A stretch of DNA of 17,437 bases, from positions 1-17,437 of the forward strand of contig JAAGZM010000385.1 of NCBI GenBank assembly GCA_024206355.1. The letters are read 5' to 3'. The translations under genes were made by a program, and so were the position numbers. Source of the stretch: Gammaproteobacteria bacterium (lineage in GTDB: Bacteria > Pseudomonadota > Gammaproteobacteria > Enterobacterales > GCA-2746155). Shown here one piece after another: positions 1 through 6,873 of this stretch. How positions within the stretch are numbered: position 1 is the stretch's first letter; every line of letters begins with the position of its first letter. Under the pieces are notes generated by a model. The model made no database searches and was not told where the DNA came from. It worked only from the letters and a program-made list of their open reading frames with translations.

Positions 1-108
1 GGTCATATTCATTGATTGCAAAATAAAACCTCGGTGTCGGGTAATGCGCAATAATCGCTCAACAACCGCCGATTTATTGTTTGTCACTATTTTAAATGTA
101 TGCGTCAT
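1..108 (-). CDS. ilvM: Acetolactate synthase small (regulatory) subunit, IlvM type, 5' part only
   Basis: The reverse strand from 108 to the window edge encodes 36 residues starting MTHTFKIVTN and containing RITRHRGFILQSMNM. This matches the N-terminal ACT domain of IlvM, whose E. coli form has a similar RHRGF...SMNM stretch. The subunit binds the IlvG catalytic subunit and stabilises or activates acetohydroxyacid synthase II in valine, leucine and isoleucine synthesis. The start overlaps the end of ilvG by 17 nt, and a GGAGAAG ribosome site lies just upstream inside ilvG, so translation is probably coupled. The gene is cut by the window edge, so the C-terminus cannot be judged. The family call is fairly secure from the motif and the position after ilvG. 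Confidence 0.85.
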   Translation of the reverse strand, partial: MTHTFKIVTNNKSAVVERLLRITRHRGFILQSMNMT

Positions 109-1792
109 AAATCTTCTCCATCATTTGCTCATTAGTTGCACCAGGTGGAACTAATGGCCATACATTTTCAGTTGACTCAATTTTTATATGTAGTAAAAAA
201 GCTCCCGTACTATTTAACATCCGATCAAGAGCGTCACTCACTTGCTCTTTGCTACTGATCGATTCAGCTTCAATATTAAACGCCTTTGCTAATTGTACAA
301 AATCTGGATTGTCAGATAAGTCTGTTTCACTATAACGTTTTTCAAAAAATATCTGCTGCCACTGCTTTACCATGCCGAGTTTTTGATTATCGAGGAGCAG
401 AATTTTAATCGGGATTTGATAGCGCTTAATGGTTGCAAGTTCCTGAACATTCATCATAAACGAACCATCGCCACATACAGCAACAACGAGTGAGTCAGGC
501 TCTGCAAATTGAGCACCAATCGCCACCGGAATACCGTATCCCATTGTCCCTAAACCACCACTGGTTAATAGACGAGATTGCTGACTAAAGGACATATGTT
601 GTGCTGTCCACATCTGATGTTGACCTACATCGGTTGCTACTATCGACGGTTGGGTTATTTTCCCGGATAAATCCATCAATAACTGTCGCGCACAAATTGC
701 ATCACCTGGCTTGTTATATGCCCAGCGATATTCTTTCTTCAACTCAGCAACATAAGTACGCCACTTAGTATATTGTTCTGGATTAAAATCTGATAAATTC
801 TTAGTTAGTGCTAATAAGTGAGGCTTAAGTTCGCCAATCAAAGGCACATCAGCTTTTCTCAACTTATCGACTTCAGCCGCATCGATATCAAAGTGAATCA
901 CTTTTGCATTTGCCGCAAACCCCGATAATTTACCAGTTACACGATCATCAAAACGAGCGCCAACAGCGATCAACAGATCACATTCCTGAACGGTATGGTT
1001 GGCTGCCTGATTGCCGTGCATTCCTAACATACCCAAATTTAATTCATTATCTAAACTAACCGCACCTAATCCTTTTAGCGTCGATACTACAGGCAATTTG
1101 ACGTATTCAAGTAACTGATTTAATTCATCTTCAGCATTGGCTATTAATACACCACCGCCAATGTAAAATACAGGGTGTTTGCTTTCATGGATAAGGGCTA
1201 CTGCATTTTTAATCGCCTCTTCGCTAACTGCAAGAGGAACAGATTGTATATCTTCTTTATCCAACTTTTCAGACACTATAATTTCAGAAAGAACTGCATC
1301 ATGTAGTTGAATATCCTTAGGAATATCAATCAATACAGGGCCTGGCCTACCTTCTTGAGCCAGCTTGAAAGCCTCAAGTACGATAGGAGCAAGTTGTTCC
1401 TGCGTTTCTACCAAAAAGCTGTGCTTAGTTACTGCTAATGATAAACCCAACATATCTATTTCTTGGAACGCATCAGTTCCAATCACCTCACTAGCAACCT
1501 GACCAGTTATCACTACCATGGGGATTGAATCAAATTGAGCATCAGCAATTGCAGTTATTAGGTTGGTTGCACCAGGACCAGATGTTGCAATACAAACACT
1601 TGGCTTACCGGTAATTTTTGCATAGCCTAAGGCTGCAAAGCCAGCTCCCTGCTCATGCCGACTTAAAATGTGTTCAATACCACTTTCATAGAGAGCATCA
1701 TAGACAGGCATGATCGCCCCACCTGGATAACCAAATACCCGACTGACATCTTGCTCTTTTAATAATTTTATTACGAGTTTTGCACCATTCAT
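92..1792 (-). CDS. ilvG: Acetolactate (acetohydroxyacid) synthase large subunit, IlvG type
   Basis: This is a cytoplasmic ThDP enzyme that condenses pyruvate with pyruvate or 2-ketobutyrate, the first common step of branched-chain amino acid synthesis. At 566 aa it has the normal length for the family. The ThDP-activating glutamate is visible in the N-terminal domain (E47, in SRHEQGAGFAA), followed by the central FAD-type domain and the C-terminal ThDP motif starting GDGS (441-444) and ending LLDNQ near 470. The KQWQQ stretch contains the tryptophan (W478) found in this family's substrate-specificity/herbicide region. ATG at 1792 is preceded by a GGAG site at 1803-1800. The gene follows an ilv leader peptide and attenuator and overlaps ilvM, as in the enteric ilvLGM operons. 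ilvG is chosen over ilvB/ilvI because the next gene is short and IlvM-like and because of the leader. Confidence 0.95.
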   Translation of the reverse strand: MNGAKLVIKLLKEQDVSRVFGYPGGAIMPVYDALYESGIEHILSRHEQGAGFAALGYAKITGKPSVCIATSGPGATNLITAIADAQFDSIPMVVITGQVASEVIGTDAFQEIDMLGLSLAVTKHSFLVETQEQLAPIVLEAFKLAQEGRPGPVLIDIPKDIQLHDAVLSEIIVSEKLDKEDIQSVPLAVSEEAIKNAVALIHESKHPVFYIGGGVLIANAEDELNQLLEYVKLPVVSTLKGLGAVSLDNELNLGMLGMHGNQAANHTVQECDLLIAVGARFDDRVTGKLSGFAANAKVIHFDIDAAEVDKLRKADVPLIGELKPHLLALTKNLSDFNPEQYTKWRTYVAELKKEYRWAYNKPGDAICARQLLMDLSGKITQPSIVATDVGQHQMWTAQHMSFSQQSRLLTSGGLGTMGYGIPVAIGAQFAEPDSLVVAVCGDGSFMMNVQELATIKRYQIPIKILLLDNQKLGMVKQWQQIFFEKRYSETDLSDNPDFVQLAKAFNIEAESISSKEQVSDALDRMLNSTGAFLLHIKIESTENVWPLVPPGATNEQMMEKIYDAYI

Positions 1793-1843
1793 CGTCTTTC
1801 TCCAAACAACCCCTGTCTTTTTTGCTCAGGAGTATTTGGTAAT

Positions 1844-1877
1844 AAAAAACCCCCGATCAATTCTGAGCGAGGGTTTT
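1844..1877 (-). terminator. Intrinsic terminator of the ilv attenuator
   Basis: On the minus strand AAAACCCTCG (1877-1868) pairs with CGGGGGTTTT (1855-1846) through one T-G wobble, giving a 10-bp stem with a 12-nt loop and a run of six T. It lies between the leader peptide and ilvG, so it would stop transcription before the structural genes when branched-chain aminoacyl-tRNAs are plentiful. Confidence 0.9.
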
Positions 1878-1902
1878 GAAATTTTTTGCGATCAAACCCC
1901 TC
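1869..1902 (-). promoter_or_regulatory. Antiterminator hairpin of the ilv attenuator
   Basis: GAGGGGTTTGA (1902-1892) can pair with TCAAAACCCTC (1879-1869), 10 of 11 positions. The 3' arm is almost the whole 5' arm of the terminator, so the two folds exclude each other. The segment AACCTC inside the leader coding region can also pair with GGGGTT of the antiterminator arm, giving the third, protector fold expected of an attenuator. The family mechanism is known; the pairing is read from the sequence. Confidence 0.85.
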
Positions 1903-1906
1903 AATG

Positions 1907-1963
1907 CTAAATAAAAATTTGCACCCAAATATGGAGGTTAATAATCACAAGTACTTTATTCAT
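1907..1963 (-). CDS. ilvL: ilv operon leader peptide
   Basis: This short ORF encodes MNKVLVIINLHIWVQIFI and then TAG. Ten of its 18 residues are valine, leucine or isoleucine, as in enteric IlvL leaders, and the stop lies 5 nt before the antiterminator arm. When charged branched-chain tRNAs are scarce, ribosomes would stall in the ORF, freeing the antiterminator and letting transcription reach ilvG. The ribosome-binding site is weak, with no clear Shine-Dalgarno before ATG 1963. Composition, position and the following mutually exclusive hairpins together make the call strong although the peptide itself is not conserved in sequence. Confidence 0.88.
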   Translation of the reverse strand: MNKVLVIINLHIWVQIFI

Positions 1964-1998
1964 TTTTTACTAATAATAAGTTTTCTAACAACATTAAC

Positions 1999-2027
1999 AA
2001 ATTACAGGGTAGATAGGGCTTTGTAAA
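1999..2027 (-). promoter_or_regulatory. Probable sigma-70 promoter of the ilv operon
   Basis: TTTACA (2027-2022) and TAATTT (2004-1999) are separated by 17 nt, which would start transcription near 1992, about 30 nt before the leader peptide ATG. It begins only 8 nt after the stop of the upstream hydrolase gene, with no terminator seen between, so some read-through from that gene is possible. Confidence 0.55.
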
Positions 2028-2034
2028 CCTTTAT

Positions 2035-2721
2035 TTATCCGTTTACAGGTTTATAATCATCAGTAAAGTTTCCATTTTCAATAAAATGCAATACTTGCTT
2101 CAAAAGTTCCTGATCCCAGGTCATAAACGAGTGGTGTAATGGCATGACAATAAAATCTGTCATACTATCGCAGTGTGTATTTGATAACTCAACCACACCG
2201 TCACCCGGTGCATCATCCGTCGCCCTTTTGTAATACCAAGTAACTGGGATAACGATACTATGTTTGATATTGCCTGCAATAATTCCTGTTTCAATCTTAG
2301 GCTCCGGTAAAGATTTCATTAATTCACTACCAGGAACAAGATCTGCTGTAACTTTAGGAACAAAATATTTAAACCACCAATGAGACAGCATAAAAGAAGC
2401 CGTATTCGTACCTTTGTTTGGCGTACCCAACATCACACATCGGCCTTTTCTCCATTGGCTATTTTGAGCAAGTAAGCCGCGTATTAAAATACCGCCGAAA
2501 GAGTGACCGATAAAATGTACAACTTGTTCAGTTTCAATCCAGTCATTAATTCTTTTATCCAGTGATCCTAATATCTCTTGGTAGTTATCTAACAGACTAT
2601 TATAACTAGGATTAAACACTCGAAAGCCATTTGCTTCTAATGTTACTGCTAACTTTGACATGCTACTGGGTCTTCGACCTAAACCATGTAGTAAAATCAC
2701 TTGTGATTGCTTCATACTCAT
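2035..2721 (-). CDS. Alpha/beta-hydrolase, lipase/esterase-like (EstA/PGAP1-type fold)
   Basis: This is a 228-aa soluble hydrolase of the triacylglycerol-lipase-like alpha/beta family. The N-terminus VILLHGLGRRPSSM carries the oxyanion-hole HG (12-13). The nucleophile elbow GHSFGG gives Ser74, D174 in PGDGVV is the likely acid, and H196 or H197 in PLHHSF the catalytic histidine. VMLGTPNKGT after the elbow is typical of the family. There is no signal peptide, so it is probably cytoplasmic. The substrate cannot be read from sequence. The start could also be the second Met (2715), since neither has a strong ribosome site. It is divergent from the YgaP-like gene and runs into the ilv promoter. 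Confidence 0.8.
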   Translation of the reverse strand: MSMKQSQVILLHGLGRRPSSMSKLAVTLEANGFRVFNPSYNSLLDNYQEILGSLDKRINDWIETEQVVHFIGHSFGGILIRGLLAQNSQWRKGRCVMLGTPNKGTNTASFMLSHWWFKYFVPKVTADLVPGSELMKSLPEPKIETGIIAGNIKHSIVIPVTWYYKRATDDAPGDGVVELSNTHCDSMTDFIVMPLHHSFMTWDQELLKQVLHFIENGNFTDDYKPVNG

Positions 2722-2962
2722 TGATTCTGTTTACTCTTTAAATTACATAACGATAGCATAATGACTGAAATAAAAGCATCGTTACCTACCAGATTATTCT
2801 GATGCATGCTTATCTCTTTGCAATTATCTATTATTTGCGCATAACAACGTCTTTGTCTTCGCATATTCACAGAAATAAGTTTTACTCTATATACCGATTA
2901 CACAGGCAGAAATGGCTAATGTGATACGTAAAACCTTATAAATGATTAGGAAGGATTTCATT

Positions 2963-2986
2963 ATACATTAGACTGTGCTAATGTAT
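2963..2986. promoter_or_regulatory. Perfect inverted repeat, probable operator of the ArsR-family repressor
   Basis: ATACATTAG (2963-2971) and CTAATGTAT (2978-2986) are perfect inverted copies around ACTGTG. AT-rich dyads of this size are typical operators of ArsR/BigR repressors, and the repressor gene is the second gene downstream. The left arm contains a TATACA that could be a -10 element, so binding would block RNA polymerase. A further half-site-like GCTAATGTGAT lies at 2915-2925 without a matching partner. The rest of 2722-3022 holds no gene I can support. Confidence 0.65.
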
Positions 2987-3022
2987 CTGCAATGATAACC
3001 ATATCTCTCAAAGGAGAATACT

Positions 3023-3235
3023 ATGTCTACTGAACGAGCACTCTTTGCATTTGCAGGATTGATGACACTAATATCTGTTGCACTCACTCAATGGGTTCAT
3101 CCTAATTTCATGTGGTTTACCGTATTTGTTGGCGCAAATTTATTTCAATCAGCTTTTACAGGCTTTTGTCCAGCAGTCATGATAATGAAGAAAATGGGGC
3201 TCAAAAGCGAAAAAGAACTTTGTGCCAGTAAATAA
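3023..3235 (+). CDS. Small inner-membrane protein, DUF2892 / YgaP-like transmembrane domain
   Basis: This 70-aa protein starts STERALFAFAGLM, has two hydrophobic segments (about 6-22 and 29-47), and then FTGFCPAVMIMKKMGL. That is the pattern of the DUF2892 family, the membrane half of the E. coli YgaP rhodanese, here without a rhodanese domain. C49 (in FTGFCP) is conserved in the family and C67 is near the end. In known cases these proteins sit with persulfide-sensing repressors and sulfur-transfer enzymes; the exact role of the stand-alone form is unclear. A strong AAAGGAG site precedes the ATG. It is followed 31 nt later by the repressor gene and preceded by its probable operator. Confidence 0.8.
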   Translation: MSTERALFAFAGLMTLISVALTQWVHPNFMWFTVFVGANLFQSAFTGFCPAVMIMKKMGLKSEKELCASK

Positions 3236-3266
3236 TTATTAGACTAAAGAAGGTTGATATTTCAAT

Positions 3267-3590
3267 ATGTCAAACAATGAATCGACACAGTCGGAAGGTA
3301 TAGACTTACTGAAAAAAAATGCGGATCAAGCTGCAGCACTACTTAAAGCAATGAGTAATGAAAATCGTTTGATTATATTATGCTCATTGTTTGATAAAGA
3401 AATGTCTGTTGGGGAGATGAATGCTGTCATCCCTCTCTCTCAGTCTGCGTTATCACAGCATCTTGCTTCATTAAGAAAAGCTAATTTAGTAAAAACAAGA
3501 AGAGATTCACAAACCATTTATTATCGAATTAATGGCGATGCTTCTACGAGAATTATTACAGTACTTAAAGATGTCTACTGCCCTTCTTAG
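3267..3590 (+). CDS. ArsR-family repressor, persulfide-sensing BigR/SqrR/YgaV type
   Basis: This 107-aa winged-helix repressor contains ALLKAMSNENRLIIL and the recognition helix region LSQSALSQHLASLRKANLV (about 57-76), then a wing (TRRDSQTIYYRI). Two cysteines, C39 in LIILCSL and C105 in VYCPS, stand where BigR/SqrR carry the pair that forms a di- or polysulfide bridge with reactive sulfur species and releases DNA. There is no metal-binding CxC motif of the ArsR/SmtB metal sensors. By analogy it would repress its own operon through the 2963-2986 dyad and be relieved by sulfide or polysulfide. The ribosome site (GAAGG) is rather far from ATG. Family confidence is high; ligand specificity is inferred from the cysteines. 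Confidence 0.85.
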   Translation: MSNNESTQSEGIDLLKKNADQAAALLKAMSNENRLIILCSLFDKEMSVGEMNAVIPLSQSALSQHLASLRKANLVKTRRDSQTIYYRINGDASTRIITVLKDVYCPS

Positions 3591-3735
3591 AAAAGGGTAA
3601 TTAAACTATCAAGTGTCTGACGTATAACCTATTTTACCAGCTATCGAAGTGATTGCACCTAATTTAGGGATATTTGAATTAAAGTTTATGTATTTAGATC
3701 AATAACCCTTTCTATCATTACAATTGGCTTGTTAA

Positions 3736-3741
3736 TATAAT
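3736..3741 (+). promoter_or_regulatory. Candidate -10 box upstream of regB
   Basis: A perfect TATAAT lies 30 nt before the regB ATG in the 181-nt gap after the repressor gene. No convincing -35 is found 16-18 nt upstream (TATCAT region), so an activator may be needed, or the element may be chance in AT-rich DNA. I see no terminator after the repressor gene. Confidence 0.4.
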
Positions 3742-3771
3742 TACTAAGTTAGTTACTATTAACGGATATGT

Positions 3772-5088
3772 ATGATATTAGAAAACATCAACTCTCCAAG
3801 CCACCAATCAAATTTGCTAAATGCGCAACTCCTCAATCGTGTGCGTCTTATTGCCATCATTAGCCAACTGCTGCTCATTTCGCTTGCTGTTGTATATCTT
3901 GATGTCATGCTGCCACTTGAATGGTTAATTGGCATAGTGCTATTAGAAACTATTTTTCAACTTTATAGTCACAATCAAGTTAAAAATGGCACGCATATCC
4001 GTGATGGTGAGATTTTTGTTCATATCCTGCTCGACTCTCTTATTTTAGCGGGTTTAGTTTACTTATCGGGTGGTGCTAATAACCCTTTTACTTATTTTTT
4101 ACTATTGTTTGTTGCACTTGGAACTTTCGTATTAAAACCTCGCTATCTACTACTGATCTCCACTATAGAATTAATTCTCTATTCACTATTAAATATGTAT
4201 CAAAGACCTCTTGAATTAGGGGACTCTAGCCCTTTAGAGCTTTTTCGTTTACATTTAGCTGGCATGTGGCTCAACTTTGCATTAACAACGGTATTAATTG
4301 CTGTTTTTGGATTACTGGCACGTCTTTCAATGTTAAAACAAGAAAAGAAGATCCAGGAGCTAAGAGAAAAACAACTTAAAGATGAGCAAATATTAAGCTT
4401 GGGCATTATGTCTGCAAGTGCAGCACACGAATTGGGAACACCACTTGCGACAATGGCAATAGTGGTTGATGATTTAACTCATGAAACAGATGCATCAAAA
4501 CGAATTCTTCAAGACATGGAATTACTGTCTAATCAAATTGAGAGTTGTCGAAATATTATACAAAACTTAAATGAAAAAAGTCACCACACTAGAAAGCAGC
4601 TAGATAAACAGAAAGTTAACCAAGACGATGCTGGTATGGATAATCTCAAAGAACAGTTAGAGAGCATTTTTGAAAACTGGTTGGTGTATAGACCTCAAGT
4701 AGTCCTTACTCAGCATTGGCAAAATAATTTTGAATCTATTAATCATCATCTGACTATTAGTGTCGAGCAGGCTGTAACAAATTTACTGAATAATGCTGCA
4801 GATGCGAGTCTTGCTAATAATTGTGGAATAGTAGAAGTTAATTGTTGCGTAGAGCAACAGCAGTTAGTTATTGAAATTACTGACTTTGGTGCAGGACTGA
4901 CCCCTACATTAAGATCGTCATTAGGTGCTAATATTCAAGAGTCCAAAAAAGAAGATGGTTTTGGCTGGGGACTATTCTTATCGAATGCGAGTATTGAAAG
5001 AATGGGAGGGGAAGTCCATCTTACTGAAGCCTCAACAGGTGGAACTTTGACTAGGATTAATTTACCTATGATTGAGAATCAACAATGA
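3772..5088 (+). CDS. regB: Redox-responsive sensor histidine kinase RegB/PrrB
   Basis: This 438-aa membrane kinase partners with the next gene. About six hydrophobic segments fill residues 25-185. Between them is GGANNPF (100-106), the GGxxNPF quinone-binding motif of RegB. A cytoplasmic coiled linker leads to the H-box AAHELGTPLAT with phospho-accepting H219. C259 in QIESCRNI lies 40 residues after the histidine, the same spacing as the redox-active Cys265 and His225 of Rhodobacter RegB. The ATPase domain shows the N-box LLNNAADAS, G1 DFGAG and G2 GFGWGLFLS. RegB switches kinase activity with quinone redox state and cysteine oxidation. The stop overlaps the regulator start by 4 nt (ATGA). 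The ribosome site is poor (GGAT before ATG 3772). Confidence 0.93.
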   Translation: MILENINSPSHQSNLLNAQLLNRVRLIAIISQLLLISLAVVYLDVMLPLEWLIGIVLLETIFQLYSHNQVKNGTHIRDGEIFVHILLDSLILAGLVYLSGGANNPFTYFLLLFVALGTFVLKPRYLLLISTIELILYSLLNMYQRPLELGDSSPLELFRLHLAGMWLNFALTTVLIAVFGLLARLSMLKQEKKIQELREKQLKDEQILSLGIMSASAAHELGTPLATMAIVVDDLTHETDASKRILQDMELLSNQIESCRNIIQNLNEKSHHTRKQLDKQKVNQDDAGMDNLKEQLESIFENWLVYRPQVVLTQHWQNNFESINHHLTISVEQAVTNLLNNAADASLANNCGIVEVNCCVEQQQLVIEITDFGAGLTPTLRSSLGANIQESKKEDGFGWGLFLSNASIERMGGEVHLTEASTGGTLTRINLPMIENQQ

Positions 5089-5630
5089 CAGCTATACCTA
5101 TCATCATTATTGACGACGATCTTACCTATAGAGAAATTTTAACTCGTAGTTTAACTAATTTGAATTGCTCTGTTAAACATTTCCCACATCCAGAAAAAGC
5201 ATTATCAGCAATAGCAAGCCACAACAATTCTAATACCCAACTCACTGTGCTATTAGATCTTAAACTTGAATCAGATTCAGGACTACAATGGATTAAATCC
5301 ATTAGAGAGTCGAATGCTCATTGCCGTTTGCTTTTGGTAACCGGCTATGCCAGCATTTCTACTGCCGTTGAAGCCATAAAATTAGGAGCTGATGACTATC
5401 TAGCTAAGCCCATTACAGCAAGAGAGATACTAATTCATTTACAAAAACAAACGATAGATCCTGATATTGAAATTAGTAAAAAACCGATGTCCGTTGAAAG
5501 ACTAGAATGGGAACACATACAAAAAGTGTTGCAAGACAATGATGGTAATATTTCTGCATCCGCAAGAGCTCTCGGAATGCATCGACGTACACTACAACGA
5601 AAATTACTGAAGAAGCCTGCAAAAAGTTAA
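5085..5630 (+). CDS. regA: Response regulator RegA/PrrA/ActR
   Basis: This 181-aa two-domain regulator has a receiver with acidic DDD (10-12), phospho-acceptor D58 (VLLDLKL), T86 and K108 (LAKPI). A short linker leads to the Fis-type helix-turn-helix, residues 135-181, with ERLEWEHIQKVLQDNDGNIS and ASARALGMHRRTLQRKL. The MHRRTLQR recognition helix is diagnostic of the RegA group, the redox global regulators of respiration, carbon fixation and related pathways. It is translationally coupled to regB. The next gene converges with only about 25 nt between stop codons and no obvious terminator. The targets in this organism cannot be told from the window. Confidence 0.93.
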   Translation: MTAIPIIIIDDDLTYREILTRSLTNLNCSVKHFPHPEKALSAIASHNNSNTQLTVLLDLKLESDSGLQWIKSIRESNAHCRLLLVTGYASISTAVEAIKLGADDYLAKPITAREILIHLQKQTIDPDIEISKKPMSVERLEWEHIQKVLQDNDGNISASARALGMHRRTLQRKLLKKPAKS

Positions 5631-5655
5631 ATAAGATAGATTGAAAATTAAGAAG

Positions 5656-6873
5656 TTACAAACTAGCTTGCTCGGGCTCTTCAGCAAGTTTTAAAAATAA
5701 TGTTGCGATAAGGCTAACAATAGCTGTTCCTGTAATCATCATAAACGTCAGTTCCGCAACATCTAGTGAATACAAATAATATAATAAAGCCGAGTAGCGA
5801 ATATACTCTAACCAGACAGCCCATTTCTTATCTTGTAAAATAGCACCTATAGAATAACAACTCAAAATGATAAAACTCCCTAAGAGTAGAAGCTCGGTAC
5901 TATTCATAGCATTTGTATATTTTAATAAAAGAACAATAGCGGCTACTACCGTAATGTGCTGGAATAAACTATACCAAGTATTAAACTCGGGGATTGGGTT
6001 ATCAAATTTTTCGAATGTCGATGGATCATATTTAGCTAATGGAAATTTTTCTTCCATATCAGCTGGACGCCAACCCGTTGGTTTAAACCAGATAAGCACT
6101 TTATCTTGCCATCGTTGAGTACGCCAAGCATCTCTCACCAGTTGTGTATAAAAATGCAGGTTAACCCAGATAGGGTTCCAACTCTTTATCGGTTTACGAA
6201 TACCATAGATGCAAGGTTTTTCATTAATTTCTTCCTGAAAGGTGTTAAACATTTTATCCCAAATAATAAAAACACCGCCGTAGTTACGGTCGATATAACA
6301 CTCATTGGTTGCATGATGAACGCGGTGATTAGACGGTGTTACAAAAAGTACTTCATACCAACCTAATTTGGGTATATGTCGAGTATGTACCCAAAATTGA
6401 TAAAGCAGATTTAATGCAGCAACGGAGATCAACATGATTGGCTCAATACCAGCTAAAGCCATCGGGATATAAAAAATCCAACTTAAGACACTGCCACTCG
6501 TCTGTCTTAGTGCGGTTGTCAAGTTATACTCCTCACTAGAATGATGCACCACATGTGATGCCCAGAGTATGTTTATTTCATGGCCGAAACGGTGGTTCCA
6601 GTAATAACAAAAGTCGTAAAGTACAAAGGCAATAATCCAAAGTCCCACAGATTCTTGAAAATCAAATAGACCATAATTTTTTTCAATGACTATATATATA
6701 GTCAGTGGAATAAGTTTTTTGAATGCAATAATCACACGACTAAGGAGACCAGCATTCATACTAGAAATGGAATCATTAACCCGATAAAATCCGGTTTTAC
6801 TCACTCTATCTATAACTACTTCAGTGATGATCAATAATACAAAAAATGGAATTGCTAGTAATATTAGGTTCAT
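5656..6873 (-). CDS. Fatty-acid-hydroxylase-superfamily membrane di-iron enzyme, alkylglycerol monooxygenase-like
   Basis: This is a 405-aa integral membrane protein with hydrophobic segments at about 1-20, 45-65, 75-92, 130-160 and several after 310. The eight-histidine set is complete: HRFGH (94-98), HVVHH (107-111), H163, and HRVHH (183-187). The surroundings ASHVVHHSSEEYNLTTALRQ, NLLYQFWVHT, TPSNHRVHHATN and NYGGVFIIWDKMFNTF resemble animal alkylglycerol monooxygenase (TMEM195) more than sterol C4/C5 desaturases, including the Glu directly after the second His (E99). AGMO cleaves the alkyl ether of glycerolipids to a fatty aldehyde using oxygen and tetrahydropterin. Activity here is inferred; other substrates are possible, since the bacterial family is broad. 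Start and upstream stop overlap by 4 nt, so it is coupled to the lysoplasmalogenase-like gene. Confidence 0.78.
   Translation of the reverse strand: MNLILLAIPFFVLLIITEVVIDRVSKTGFYRVNDSISSMNAGLLSRVIIAFKKLIPLTIYIVIEKNYGLFDFQESVGLWIIAFVLYDFCYYWNHRFGHEINILWASHVVHHSSEEYNLTTALRQTSGSVLSWIFYIPMALAGIEPIMLISVAALNLLYQFWVHTRHIPKLGWYEVLFVTPSNHRVHHATNECYIDRNYGGVFIIWDKMFNTFQEEINEKPCIYGIRKPIKSWNPIWVNLHFYTQLVRDAWRTQRWQDKVLIWFKPTGWRPADMEEKFPLAKYDPSTFEKFDNPIPEFNTWYSLFQHITVVAAIVLLLKYTNAMNSTELLLLGSFIILSCYSIGAILQDKKWAVWLEYIRYSALLYYLYSLDVAELTFMMITGTAIVSLIATLFLKLAEEPEQASL

Noticed and set aside
2747..2782. AACGAT...ATCGTT inverted repeat upstream of the lipase-like gene
   Set aside because: It has a long loop and an imperfect stem, with no neighbouring signal that gives it a role.
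3577..3595. Hairpin CCCTT/AAGGG at the end of the ArsR-family gene as a terminator
   Set aside because: The stem is only about 5 bp and no T-run follows.
3660..3745. FNR/ANR-type site (TTGAT-N4-ATCAA) in front of regB
   Set aside because: TTTAGATCAAT resembles one half-site, but no partner lies at the right spacing.
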